64,000 nt of DNA from Halorubrum alkaliphilum (GCF_017873815.1 NZ_JAGGKQ010000003.1:62001-126000); one strand, 5' to 3'; shown: positions 1 through 7,334, counted from the first letter of the stretch. The notes: generated by a model not told the origin, from the letters alone. Program-made: numbers and translations.

Positions 1-153
1 AACAAGGGGCCCGACCCGAACGAGGGAGTCATCGCGTCGGCCGAACGAGTCGTTCACGTCGGTGCCGACGCGAGCGAGCGTCAACTGCTCGATGCGGTTC
101 GGACCGACGGCAGTTACGGTCCGGAGCCCTCCGTCGACGAACGCATCGAGTGA
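1..153 (+). CDS. C-terminal end of an unidentified protein, cut by window start
   Basis: Frame 1 is open from the first base to a TGA at 151-153 and gives 50 residues, beginning NKGPDPNEGV and ending PSVDERIE. Codon third positions are mostly G or C, as in the real genes of this window, and the frame ends 61 bases before the next gene. The start codon lies outside the window, so family and function cannot be read. I do not recognise the tail; it has no cysteines and no membrane segment. Confidence 0.6.
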   Translation, partial: NKGPDPNEGVIASAERVVHVGADASERQLLDAVRTDGSYGPEPSVDERIE

Positions 154-214
154 CGCGTACACGCCACGCTGCCGAAGCGTCACCGTTTATTCCTCTGCCC
201 GCGTCGATCCTGTA

Positions 215-1204
215 ATGACCGTCTCCTGTGTCGCCGTCGACCGCGAGCGCGGCGAGTCCGTCCGCGAGCGACTCGCCGACGCAGGGGTTCTCGACGGCGA
301 CCACCGGATCGAGGTCGTCGACGGAACCATCTACCTCCCGGTGACGGATCCGGCCGGAGTCCCGTCCGACCTCGCCGAAACTCTCGTGGACCGTAACGTG
401 GACGAGCGTGACCGACCGCGGACGCCCGCCGACCTGCTCGGATACGAGCCGTCCCTCGAACGCCTCGGCGACATCGTCATCATTGACGAGGACGACGACG
501 GTCGAGCTCGCGAGATCGCCGACGCCGTGATGGCCTCCGATCTTCCGTGCGCGACCGTCCTCAACCGAGCCTCGCCGATCGAGGGCGACCTCCGGGTCCG
601 CCAGTGGGACGTGCTGGCCGGAAACGGCACCGAGACGGTTCACCGCGAGTACGGCCACGAGTTCGTGCTCGACGTCGCCGAAGTGTACTTCTCGCCCCGG
701 CTCGCGACCGAGCGCCACCGCGTCATCGAGCAGGTCGCGGCCGGCGAGTCGGTCGTCGACATGTTCGCTGGCGTCGGCCCGTATGCGATCCCGATGGCCG
801 CACGCGGGGCCGACGTCGTCGCCTGCGATCTCAACGGGACCGCGATCGAGTACCTCCGGGAGAACGCCGAGCGGAACGGCACCAGCGACCGCGTGACCGC
901 GATCGCCGGAGACGTTCGCGAAACGACCGGCGAGTACGCCGGCTCCGCCGACCGACTGGTGATGAACCTTCCCCACTCCGCCGACGAGTTCCTCGATACC
1001 GCGGTGACGCTAGCGGGCGAGGACGGCCTCATCCACTACTACGACATCCAGCACGAGGACGACCCGTTCGGTCCCGGAGCCCGAGCGATCCGGGCGGCCG
1101 CGGGCGACGACTACGACGTGACGGTCGAGACGGAGCGCGTCGTTCGGTCGTACGCCCCCCACGAGTACAACGTCTGTCTCGACGTCCGGCTGTCGAAACG
1201 CTGA
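215..1204 (+). CDS. trm5: Trm5-type tRNA (guanine37-N1)-methyltransferase
   Basis: This 329-residue protein should transfer a methyl group from S-adenosylmethionine to N1 of G37, next to the tRNA anticodon, which protects the reading frame. The SAM-binding loop FAGVGPY is at about residues 184-190 and the NLPHS substrate motif at about 251-255. The segment before the Rossmann core (EVYFSPRLATER) and the tail (VRSYAPHEYNV) are typical of archaeal Trm5. The ATG at 215 was chosen because the longer frame upstream reads through low-quality sequence, and a TTTATTCC box lies about 27 bases before it, fitting a leaderless transcript. Trm5a versus Trm5b cannot be settled here. Confidence 0.9.
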   Translation: MTVSCVAVDRERGESVRERLADAGVLDGDHRIEVVDGTIYLPVTDPAGVPSDLAETLVDRNVDERDRPRTPADLLGYEPSLERLGDIVIIDEDDDGRAREIADAVMASDLPCATVLNRASPIEGDLRVRQWDVLAGNGTETVHREYGHEFVLDVAEVYFSPRLATERHRVIEQVAAGESVVDMFAGVGPYAIPMAARGADVVACDLNGTAIEYLRENAERNGTSDRVTAIAGDVRETTGEYAGSADRLVMNLPHSADEFLDTAVTLAGEDGLIHYYDIQHEDDPFGPGARAIRAAAGDDYDVTVETERVVRSYAPHEYNVCLDVRLSKR

Positions 1205-1259
1205 TTCGTTTCTATCTGGCGATAAGTTATATCCCGGTCGGGCCCGTACGATCGTTCGT

Positions 1260-1481
1260 ATGACGGACGAAACCGCACCCGAAGAGCGCATCGACGAGAC
1301 GACCACGTGGCCGGATCTGGCGATCGGTCTCTACGACCGACTCACCGGTCGAAACGCCGAGATCGTCTACGAGTTCGAGGAGATGAGCGTCGACGTCCCG
1401 AGCGGAACCGGTGACGACGTCGAGCACGCCAGCTGGCAGCTCGACGGCACCGTTCGGGTCACGACCCGTGAGCAGGACTGA
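1260..1481 (+). CDS. Small conserved haloarchaeal protein, function unknown
   Basis: A 73-residue acidic protein (WPDLAIGLYDRLTGR, then EIVYEFEEMSVDVPSG) without membrane segments or cysteine motifs. The core looks like a short helix followed by beta strands. A box reading AAGTTATATCCC lies about 27 bases before the ATG, so the message is probably leaderless. The last 14 bases overlap the start of the next gene, so the two are probably translated together. I do not recognise a named family. Confidence 0.75.
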   Translation: MTDETAPEERIDETTTWPDLAIGLYDRLTGRNAEIVYEFEEMSVDVPSGTGDDVEHASWQLDGTVRVTTREQD

Positions 1482-1857
1482 CTCGACCGCCCCGCTCTCG
1501 ATCACGACGGAAGATCTGACGCTTACGATCGAGGGCGTCCGGATGGACGTGCGATCGACCGGCGAACGGGTGTTCGTCGAGGTGCCGACGGTTCGGGGAG
1601 CGATCCGGGTGGCGCGGTCGCTTCCGGACGGTGTCGACGCGGATGGCCCGGCGAAGCTTCTGACCGCGGCGGATCTCACGACCGAGATCCGCGTTCGTGG
1701 CCGCACCGTGATCGTCTTCGGATCAGATGCGCGGCCGGGACCGCTCGCTCGCCGCCTCGGGATCGCCCCCGCTGAGCCACGCCTCTCCGGGTTCCTCGGT
1801 GCCGGCTGGGCCGGTCTGGTTGGGGTTCCGGTCGCGCTCCGACGGCTGTTTCGGTGA
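1468..1857 (+). CDS. Conserved haloarchaeal protein coupled to the upstream small gene, function unknown
   Basis: The protein is 129 residues if read from the GTG at 1468 (VSRTDSTAPLSITTEDL). That start was chosen over an earlier ATG at 1411, which would run far into the preceding gene and gives a serine/threonine-rich stretch unlike a folded protein. The core (LTLTIEGVRMDVRSTGERVFVEVP) is predicted beta-rich, and a weakly hydrophobic C-terminus (GFLGAGWAGLVGVPVALRR) may contact the membrane. The 14-base overlap with the preceding gene suggests a two-gene operon. I do not know the function. Confidence 0.7.
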   Translation: MSRTDSTAPLSITTEDLTLTIEGVRMDVRSTGERVFVEVPTVRGAIRVARSLPDGVDADGPAKLLTAADLTTEIRVRGRTVIVFGSDARPGPLARRLGIAPAEPRLSGFLGAGWAGLVGVPVALRRLFR

Positions 1858-2454
1858 GAAGGATCCGGTCGATCCGATAGCAGACGCCTTCGAACGGTCC
1901 ACCGTTCGGTATCTACTGTGGAGCGGTCGCTCAAGAGGGACGTATCGGACGCAAACCGCCGTCGCCCCGAAACGGAAGTCGGGACGACGGCTCAGCCCGT
2001 AACATGACAAGAGGTCGCGACCGTGGGTTCTCGGACCAGAGGCGATCTCGCGCTTGGTACGTCGGAGACGTGCACCACACGACGGTCGCGGTGGATACGT
2101 ATCGTGACCGATCGTTTGGTCGACGACCGTGGGGTCTGCCGCCGACCACCGTCGGAAACGCCCGGTACGGGCTTCGACCGGACTGACACCGCCCGGAGAT
2201 CCGCGGTCTCCGTATGAACCGGTGTCTCACTGCGGGCGTTCGTAGATCGGTCGGTTGTTTATGTCTTTTCCTTATATCTACACAAGGAATGTAGACAATA
2301 TGCGTTCGTATGTGTAGTGTTGATCTCGAATAGTACAAGATCGAACCGCTGGATCGAGCGCCGTTCAACGGTCCTGTCCGTGCTCGTAAGTTGTCCCCGC
2401 GGTGGCTCCGTTTCGGAACCCTTATTTTTACCATCGGGGAATGAAAAGGTACGC
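1858..2454. other. Intergenic region, AT-rich towards the tRNA
   Basis: No convincing gene is seen in these 597 bases; the reading frames present lack the codon bias and composition of the neighbours. From about 2258 to 2345 the DNA turns AT-rich and holds an inverted repeat, TCTACA at 2277-2282 and TGTAGA at 2290-2295, with a 7-base spacer. The tRNA-Thr promoter is at the right end. Confidence 0.6.
2421..2431 (+). promoter_or_regulatory. TATA-like box of tRNA-Thr
   Basis: CTTATTTTTAC is centred about 29 bases before the first base of tRNA-Thr, the normal archaeal spacing for a TBP/TFB promoter. Confidence 0.6.
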
Positions 2455-2527
2455 GCCGGAGTAGCTCAGCTGGCAGAGCGATTCCTTCGTAAGGAATAGG
2501 CCGAGGGTTCAAATCCCTCCTCCGGCT
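2455..2527 (+). tRNA. tRNA-Thr (anticodon CGT)
   Basis: A complete cloverleaf can be folded by eye. The acceptor GCCGGAG pairs with CTCCGGC, the D stem is GCTC/GAGC, the anticodon stem ATTCC/GGAAT carries the loop TTCGTAA with anticodon CGT at 2488-2490, the variable loop is five bases and the T stem GAGGG/CCCTC carries TTCAAAT. The discriminator is T and CCA is not encoded. No intron is present. It reads ACG codons. Confidence 0.96.
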
Positions 2528-2710
2528 CTTCCACCGCACACCGTGAACCCCACCGCGTCAATGCCGTCGCGCGGCTTCAACTCCCCAAAGGTCCGTCTGA
2601 AACCGTGTTGCGCTCGACGACTCCTCTGAACCGCGAGTCATCGGTGACGCCGTGTTCCGTCTCCGCATCCGTTTCGTCCGTCGTTCGTCCACCCGTACTA
2701 CTCTGTCAGA

Positions 2711-2725
2711 AGCAATATAATACGG
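2711..2725 (+). promoter_or_regulatory. TATA-like box before a predicted structured RNA
   Basis: AGCAATATAATACGG is the only AT-rich box in its surroundings. It is centred about 25 bases before the start of a 10-bp stem at 2741, which is where archaeal transcription from it would begin. Confidence 0.4.
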
Positions 2726-2740
2726 TTTGGCACCCACATC

Positions 2741-2868
2741 GTGGTGACGGGTACTCCGGGAGACGACTCGGGAGTGTTCACTCGTGAACGATCACCGTCA
2801 CCACTGATCGACTCTGTTCCGATGGATCGTTAGTGGTAGGTCGGTATGAACGAGAGACCTACATTTTT
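2741..2868 (+). ncRNA. Predicted structured small RNA with terminator-like hairpin
   Basis: GTGGTGACGG (2741-2750) pairs perfectly with CCGTCACCAC (2795-2804). Inside it are two abutting hairpins, ACTCC/GGAGT (2753-2757, 2771-2775) and GTTCA/TGAAC (2776-2780, 2785-2789), making a three-way junction. A 7-bp hairpin GTAGGTC/GACCTAC (2836-2842, 2856-2862) followed by ATTTTT ends the unit like an intrinsic terminator. A TATA-like box sits at the right distance upstream. No RNA family is recognised and expression is inferred only; the reverse strand would fold equally well. Confidence 0.35.
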
Positions 2869-3161
2869 GTATATAAATAGCGTCGAGGGTATCACAGTGT
2901 CATGTAGGTGGCTCTCACACAAAGTTTAACCTGAGCACAACACATATATACTGTATGGACTCCGACAGTCCCGTGAACGCGCGTATCGCCGGCCAGCCGA
3001 ACATCGACCTCGGCACCTCCTTTATGTCCGGCAATACACGCAAACGGTTTTCGTGGACTCGTCGGTCCCTCATCGGATCCGACTCCGTATGCCGGTCACC
3101 CGGCTATCGTGGGTCGCCCGCTTCCCACCGCGTACCCGACGGTCACGGGTATCGTCCCTGA
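2869..3161. other. Intergenic region with two AT-rich promoter-like boxes and a possible short gene remnant
   Basis: A TATA-like stretch near 2868-2880 and another (CACATATATACTG) near 2942-2954 precede the DUF5794-type gene. ATGTAGGT at 2902-2909 is the exact complement of the segment at 2857-2864. An ATG at 2955 opens about 68 codons; the first 23 (MDSDSPVNARIAGQPNIDL) have good codon bias but the rest does not, so this may be a gene remnant or chance. I do not call it a gene. Confidence 0.45.
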
Positions 3162-4217
3162 ATGAGCGTCTCACAGCATCCCGTTGCGCTGCGGTTAGAA
3201 CGACGTGTCGGCGGCGCGACGAAGCTGCTCGCCACCGTGATGGCTCTCCCGCTGATCGACGGGATATTCGCGGCACTCGTCGTCGCCGGCGTGTTGGCGA
3301 CGCCGACCGGCGTTATCGAGACGGGTATCCTCATCTTCGGCGGGTCCGCCACCATGGCCGTCATCCTCGCGGAGATGGACGGGAGTCGAAGGCAGATGGC
3401 GACGTCGGTGCTACTCATCGGCGCGGTCATCATCCCCGTCGCGGCGGTTCAGGCGGCGCTCGCACCCACGCTCGAGGGATTCTTGAACCTCGACATCTTC
3501 GAGCGGTTCGCGGGGCTCGTCATCCTCGCCATCGCGGCCAAGACGGCGAGCGCGGAGTTCGGCGAGTATCTCCCGGGCCCCGGTGTCATCATCGGACTCG
3601 GTCTGATCGCGAGCGTGACGCCCGCCGGATTCAGCATCGAGACCTCAACCGAGTACGTCGTCAACGGGACCGCGGCCGCGGCGATCGGCGTCGCCTTCGC
3701 GCTCCTCGTGGCGCTGCTCGCTCCACACCTCCGTGGGCGGGTCGACATCGATCGGTTCCGGTTCGGCTCCGCGGTCGCGCTCGGCGTGCTCGCGCTCCCG
3801 ATCCTGTTGCGACCGTTCGACCTGATGCAGACGGAGGTTCCGATCGCACTCGCCGTGCTCGGTGTCACCGCGCTGTTCGCATACGATCCCAATGCTGCGG
3901 GCATCGGAGACGTCGTCGGCGATTCTGACGGCGGGAACGACCCCGAAGGTGGCACGGGAGGCGATGACGGCCCACGTGGAGAGGAGGGTCCCGGAGACGA
4001 CGCGGATGGCTCCGGAAGCGAATCCGGGCAAAGCGACGAACCGATCGACGAGGGCGACGACTCGGATCCGACCGAGCCGCCGTTGGACGCCCCCGAGGTG
4101 CCGGGGCGGATCGTCGACGACGATGTGGCGGTAGCCGCGGACGAGGAGGGCGCGGGCGAGAGCGAAGACTCGACGGACCCCTTCGCCGAGGACGACTCGC
4201 GGGCACCCTGGTTGTGA
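3162..4217 (+). CDS. DUF5794-type haloarchaeal integral membrane protein
   Basis: The protein has 351 residues. After a short cytoplasmic start (MSVSQHPVALRLERRVGGAT) come about seven or eight hydrophobic segments up to residue 245, including LIDGIFAALVVAGVLATP and VLLIGAVIIPVAAVQAAL. A long acidic, glycine- and serine-rich tail follows from about residue 246. I recall this haloarchaea-restricted family as DUF5794; its function is unknown. The tail is low complexity and probably cytoplasmic or disordered. The gene stands alone, about 70 bases before a separate zinc-ribbon gene. Confidence 0.85.
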   Translation: MSVSQHPVALRLERRVGGATKLLATVMALPLIDGIFAALVVAGVLATPTGVIETGILIFGGSATMAVILAEMDGSRRQMATSVLLIGAVIIPVAAVQAALAPTLEGFLNLDIFERFAGLVILAIAAKTASAEFGEYLPGPGVIIGLGLIASVTPAGFSIETSTEYVVNGTAAAAIGVAFALLVALLAPHLRGRVDIDRFRFGSAVALGVLALPILLRPFDLMQTEVPIALAVLGVTALFAYDPNAAGIGDVVGDSDGGNDPEGGTGGDDGPRGEEGPGDDADGSGSESGQSDEPIDEGDDSDPTEPPLDAPEVPGRIVDDDVAVAADEEGAGESEDSTDPFAEDDSRAPWL

Positions 4218-4284
4218 GGTCGTGAGCGTCGGTCCCTCCGCCCGATGTGCCGGGGTTTAGGTGGCTCCATCGCATACGCCGGGT

Positions 4285-4506
4285 ATGTCGAACCGCGTCG
4301 TACAAGGTCGAATGGTGACGCCGGCGACCCTCGCGGAGCTCGTCGAGGGCGAGTCGGTGTTGGAAGCGGAGGACATCACGGACGCGGACCGCGACTGTCC
4401 CGAGTGTGGCGGCGATGTCATCAGCGTCGGCTATATGCCGAGCGTCACCGAGTTCGTGACCGGGTACAAATGCCAGGAGTGCGACTGGGCCGACGACAAC
4501 CGGTAG
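4285..4506 (+). CDS. DUF5795-type small zinc-ribbon protein
   Basis: The protein has 73 residues from the ATG at 4285; an earlier ATG at 4261 adds eight poorly conserved-looking residues. Two knuckles, CPECGG and CQECDW, sit about 29 residues apart and should bind one zinc ion. The central stretch (ISVGYMPSVTEFVTGY) is predicted beta-rich. I recall this as the haloarchaeal family DUF5795, of unknown role. It follows the DUF5794-type gene on the same strand, but spacing does not prove an operon. Confidence 0.85.
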   Translation: MSNRVVQGRMVTPATLAELVEGESVLEAEDITDADRDCPECGGDVISVGYMPSVTEFVTGYKCQECDWADDNR

Positions 4507-4617
4507 CCGCGCGGGTCGGTCGCGAGCCCACCCCCTGACCACGCGCCGGGCGACGGATCGTCCCGGATCGAAACCCCTTTATCCGCGTTTCGGCAACCCA
4601 TGATCGCAAGATCACGC

Positions 4618-4792
4618 GGGGCTGTGGCCAAGCCAGGCATGGCGACTGACTCCAGAGGCTCGCGCCCGGGACGACACTCCAGACTGATATACCGAGCGGC
4701 CGACTGATCATCGGTCGCGTTGACGACCCTCTGGAGTTCCGAGGCGCACCGGAGATATCAGTCGATCGGGGGTTCAAATCCCTCCGGCCCCA
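4618..4792 (+). tRNA. tRNA-Trp (anticodon CCA) with intron
   Basis: Exon 1 is 4618-4655 and exon 2 is 4757-4792, giving a 74-base mature tRNA. The acceptor GGGGCTG pairs with CGGCCCC, D stem GCCA/TGGC, anticodon stem ACTGA/TCAGT with loop CTCCAGA (CCA at 4652-4654), T stem GGGGG/CCCTC with one G-T pair. The 101-base intron begins after G37. A bulge-helix-bulge is visible: helix CTCC/GGAG (4650-4653, 4751-4754) flanked by three-base bulges AGA and ATA, as the archaeal splicing endonuclease requires. CCA is not encoded. Confidence 0.95.
4656..4756 (+). ncRNA. tRNA-Trp intron carrying two box C/D methylation guides
   Basis: Two guide units can be read. The first has a C-like box GGACGA (4669-4674), guide ACTGATAT (4683-4690) and D-like box CCGA (4692-4695); the fifth base before the box, A4687, pairs with U39 (4758). 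The second has TTGACGA (4720-4726), guide TCTGGAGT (4730-4737) and CCGA (4739-4742); its fifth base, G4734, pairs with C34 (4652). This matches the known Haloferax intron that directs 2'-O-methylation at C34 and U39. It lies within the tRNA-Trp gene. Confidence 0.85.
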
Positions 4793-4840
4793 CTTACTGC
4801 CGCCGCGAGCACTCTCGCGAGCGGCGGCGACGTGCCTCGG

Positions 4841-4903
4841 GGAAATTTGAACCCAGAAGGCGAGCGAAGCGAGGCCTCGTGGTTCAATATTCCTCCGGCC
4901 CCA
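4841..4903. repeat. Hairpin element ending in a degenerate copy of the tRNA-Trp 3' end
   Basis: The stretch at 4881-4903 repeats the tRNA-Trp 3' end (4771-4793) with about two differences: both end CCTCCGGCCCCAC and begin GGTTCAA. Its arm TGGTTCAATATTCC (4880-4893) is also the near-complement of GGAAATTTGAACCC (4841-4854), so the region can fold back. No integrase or element lies between the two copies. It could be an integration scar or a dispersed hairpin repeat. Confidence 0.55.
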
Positions 4904-5006
4904 CCCCCTTACTTTCAAATCATAAAACCACCAGACGGGTGGGCCCCAATATGACGCATCGTACTTGACCCCCACATTTATTCACGCCACAGCACACCCT
5001 TACGGT

Positions 5007-5048
5007 ATGCGCGCGGATCGAGCGAACTATGCGGGGGCCTCGCCGTGA
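5007..5048 (+). other. Possible 13-codon leader reading frame before the DUF1289 gene
   Basis: An ATG at 5007 opens 13 codons (MRADRANYAGASP) whose TGA overlaps the next ATG as TGATG. A TATA-like ATTTATT at about 4975-4981 would start transcription close to 5004, so this would be the first start codon on the message. It may be a translated leader that couples to the DUF1289 gene, or chance. Confidence 0.3.
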
Positions 5049-5182
5049 TGGAGTCACCCTGTATCGACATCTGTGAAGTCGAAGACGGTGAGTGTACGGC
5101 CTGCGGGCGAACACTCGAACAGATCGCGGCATGGTCTTCGCTGAGTGACGCGGAGCGCCGCGAGATCATGGACGACTTATAA
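5048..5182 (+). CDS. DUF1289-family small cysteine-motif protein
   Basis: The protein has only 44 residues: it opens MESPCIDICEVEDGECTACG, continues with RTLEQIAAWSSLS and ends ERREIMDDL. It carries the family signature PCIxxC, then CxxCGRTxxEIxxW and a final ERREI helix. The family occurs in bacteria and archaea as Fe-S or zinc-binding-like proteins of unknown function. The ATG at 5048 overlaps the stop of a short upstream frame; a GTG at 5045 is a possible alternative. The pattern of four cysteines and one tryptophan is intact, so I believe it is functional. Confidence 0.85.
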   Translation: MESPCIDICEVEDGECTACGRTLEQIAAWSSLSDAERREIMDDL

Positions 5183-5208
5183 GCGTCCGAAGACCCCCTT
5201 ACTCCCCG

Positions 5209-5218
5209 CTTATATACA
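5209..5218 (+). promoter_or_regulatory. TATA-like box before the DUF357 gene
   Basis: CTTATATACA, about 60 bases before the ATG at 5275, is the strongest TATA match in this spacer and implies a 5' leader of about 35 bases. Confidence 0.5.
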
Positions 5219-5274
5219 TCCCTCGCGCCACGCGCCTCCGCCGACGTTTTACTCGCGCCCGGACACGGCTCCGT

Positions 5275-5559
5275 ATGAGCGCCGATCTGGAGGAGAAGAC
5301 GGACCGTTACGAGCGGATGCTCGCGGACGCCATCGAGGCGGCCGACCCACGACCGCCGGCGGACACCCCGCTCGGCGTGGCTGCCGCGGACGTGATCGAG
5401 ATGGCGGAGTCGTATCTGGAGGACGGGCGGCACTTCCGCGCGGACGACGACCCCGTGAACGCGCTCGCGTCGTACTCGTACGGCTACGGCTGGCTGGACG
5501 CCGGCGTCCGCATGGGGCTGTTCGCGGTCCCTGACGACACCGAGCTGTTCACGACGTGA
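5275..5559 (+). CDS. DUF357 domain protein
   Basis: The protein has 94 residues and is predicted mostly helical, matching the archaeal DUF357 family, which is a small helical-bundle domain of unknown function. Visible signatures are the N-terminal helix LEEKTDRYERMLADAIEAA, the central AADVIEMAESYLEDG and the aromatic YSYGYGWLDAGVRMGLF near the end. It is soluble, with no cysteines. Its own TATA box suggests independent transcription. Confidence 0.85.
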   Translation: MSADLEEKTDRYERMLADAIEAADPRPPADTPLGVAAADVIEMAESYLEDGRHFRADDDPVNALASYSYGYGWLDAGVRMGLFAVPDDTELFTT

Positions 5560-5604
5560 GCGACGCGGGCGGCGCGGGCGACCTGACCGACCGCGCCGAA
5601 CCGG

Positions 5605-5614
5605 ATTTATATAC
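5605..5614 (+). promoter_or_regulatory. TATA-like box of the M20 peptidase gene
   Basis: ATTTATATAC is centred about 26 bases before the ATG at 5635, so transcription should start at or next to the start codon. It supports the chosen start. Confidence 0.6.
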
Positions 5615-5634
5615 TCTCGGACGGACCGGCCGGT

Positions 5635-6789
5635 ATGGACGAGACGGACGAGATCGCAGAGCTGACGGAGCGACTGGTCGCGATCCCCTCTCACGAGGAC
5701 GAGGCCGCCGCCGGCGACGCGATCGAGTCGTGGCTTCGGGCGGAAACGGACGCGACCGTCGAGCGCGACGCCGTCGGCAACGTCATCGCTTATAAGCGAT
5801 CACGAGAGGCTGGCGGCGACGATCCGGGCGAGTCCTCGACCCGACCCCACACGCTCGCGCTCGTCGGCCATCACGACGTAGTGCCGCCCGGGGAGCGACA
5901 GACGACGGGCGAGGGGATCGACGGCGAGTACGTCGTCGAGCGCCGGGACGGGCGGATCCACGGACGCGGCGCGGCGGACATGAAGGGAGCCGTCGCGGCC
6001 TGCCTACTCGCGTTCCGGGACGCGAGCCCACCGCCGGGGCGCGAGCTCGCGCTCGCCTCCTTCGTCGGTGAGGAGGTCGGCGGTGAGGGTGCGCGTCATG
6101 CGATCGACGAAGGGTTCGCGCCGGAGTACGCGCTCGTCGCCGAGGGGTCCACGAACTACTCGAAGCCGGGCGTCACCGATGTTGCCGTTGCTCATAAGGG
6201 GCGACGCGCGTCGACGCTCGTCGCGACGGGCACTGCGGCGCACGCCTCCGAACCCGAGGCGGGCGAGAACGCGATCTATCGGGCCTGCGACGCGGTCGAC
6301 GTCGTCCGGACGCTCGACCCGCCGGAAGCGACCGTGTTCGATGAGCCGGTACGGGGCTCGCTGGCGGTTACGAAGCTTCACGGCGGCGACACGTGGAACG
6401 CGATCCCCGACCGCTGTACGGTCACTATCGACGAGCGGACAGTTCCGGGCGACCGGGCCGACATCGGTCGCGCGCCGGACGCGGTCTCGGGCGTCGAGTG
6501 GACCGTGGAGCAGGATCTCCCGCCGATGGCCTGTGGGGACGACGCGTTCGCGGACGCCGCGCTGGATGCGTCTCGGGATGTCCACGCTGACCGTGGGCTC
6601 GATACCCCTGAACACGTGGTGAAGCCGCACGCGACCGACGCCGGGTGGCTGGCGGGTGCCGGAACGGCACCCGTAGTCTGTGGTCCGTCTGAGCCGGGGG
6701 AAGCACACACGGACACCGAGAGCGTCTCGATACCGGTTCTTGACCGGTGTTACGAGATCTATCTCGATCTCGCCGAGCGCCGGTGGTGA
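5635..6789 (+). CDS. M20-family metallopeptidase / amidohydrolase (ArgE/DapE-like)
   Basis: The protein has 384 residues. The di-zinc site is visible as GHHDVVPPG (about residues 78-86), [13 protein letters not shown] (about 110-122) and [11 protein letters not shown] (about 146-156), with a final HTDTESV near the C-terminus; the central dimerisation domain runs from about 180 to 290. Members hydrolyse N-acyl or peptide bonds, for example acetylornithine, succinyl-diaminopimelate or small peptides. The substrate cannot be assigned: no arginine or lysine biosynthesis gene is adjacent. It appears cytosolic and monocistronic. Confidence 0.88.
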   Translation: MDETDEIAELTERLVAIPSHEDEAAAGDAIESWLRAETDATVERDAVGNVIAYKRSREAGGDDPGESSTRPHTLALVGHHDVVPPGERQTTGEGIDGEYVVERRDGRIHGRGAADMKGAVAACLLAFRDASPPPGRELALASFVGEEVGGEGARHAIDEGFAPEYALVAEGSTNYSKPGVTDVAVAHKGRRASTLVATGTAAHASEPEAGENAIYRACDAVDVVRTLDPPEATVFDEPVRGSLAVTKLHGGDTWNAIPDRCTVTIDERTVPGDRADIGRAPDAVSGVEWTVEQDLPPMACGDDAFADAALDASRDVHADRGLDTPEHVVKPHATDAGWLAGAGTAPVVCGPSEPGEAHTDTESVSIPVLDRCYEIYLDLAERRW

Positions 6790-6902
6790 GGTGTCGGTCG
6801 AGCGCGACCCGGGCGGGTGGGCGTTCGATGCGCTCGTTGCGGTTGGCTCGTCCGATCCGTATGGAAGGGGTTTTATGCGGTCCGCGGGAACTACGTGCTA
6901 CT

Positions 6903-7055
6903 ATGGGAGACAAATCGAAGGCCAAAAAGAAGCGTCTGGCGAAGGCGGAGCGCCAGAACACCCGCGTTCCTGCGTGGGTGATGATGAAGACGGATATGAA
7001 CGTCACGCGAAACCCCAAGCGACGCAACTGGCGGCGCAACGACCTCGACGAATAG
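6903..7055 (+). CDS. rpl39e: 50S ribosomal protein L39e
   Basis: The protein has 50 residues and is very basic ([30 protein letters not shown]), the usual size and composition of L39e, which lines the large-subunit exit tunnel. It opens the conserved archaeal operon rpl39e-rpl31e-eif6-rpl18a-pfdA-ftsY. The stop at 7053-7055 abuts the next ATG. A GGTTTTATG box lies about 30 bases before the start. Confidence 0.97.
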   Translation: MGDKSKAKKKRLAKAERQNTRVPAWVMMKTDMNVTRNPKRRNWRRNDLDE

Positions 7056-7334
7056 ATGTCTACGAGTGATTTCGAGGAGCGTGTCGTCACCGTCCCGCTC
7101 CGCGACGCCAAGGAGAAGCCGGTCCAGCAGCGCGCCGACTACGCCATGAAGATCGTCCGCGAACACCTCGCGAAACACTTCTCGGTCGACGGCGAGGACG
7201 TGATCCTCGACACCTCCGTCAACGAGGCGGTGTGGGCAAACGGTCGACAGAACCCGCCGAGCAAGCTCCGCGTTCGCGCGGCCCGGTTCGTTGAGGACGG
7301 CGAGCCGGTCGTCGAAGCCGAGTACGCCGAGTAA
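7056..7334 (+). CDS. rpl31e: 50S ribosomal protein L31e
   Basis: The protein has 92 residues with the family pattern [13 protein letters not shown], then [17 protein letters not shown] and [14 protein letters not shown]31e lies at the exit of the nascent-chain tunnel, near where signal recognition particle docks. It starts on the base after the L39e stop and is followed after one base by the GTG of eif6, so translation is coupled through the three genes. Confidence 0.97.
   Translation: MSTSDFEERVVTVPLRDAKEKPVQQRADYAMKIVREHLAKHFSVDGEDVILDTSVNEAVWANGRQNPPSKLRVRAARFVEDGEPVVEAEYAE

Noticed and set aside
29-976. Long minus-strand open frame opposite the Trm5-like gene
   Set aside because: It is the high-GC shadow of a clear methyltransferase gene; its product has no recognisable domain and an arginine-rich start.
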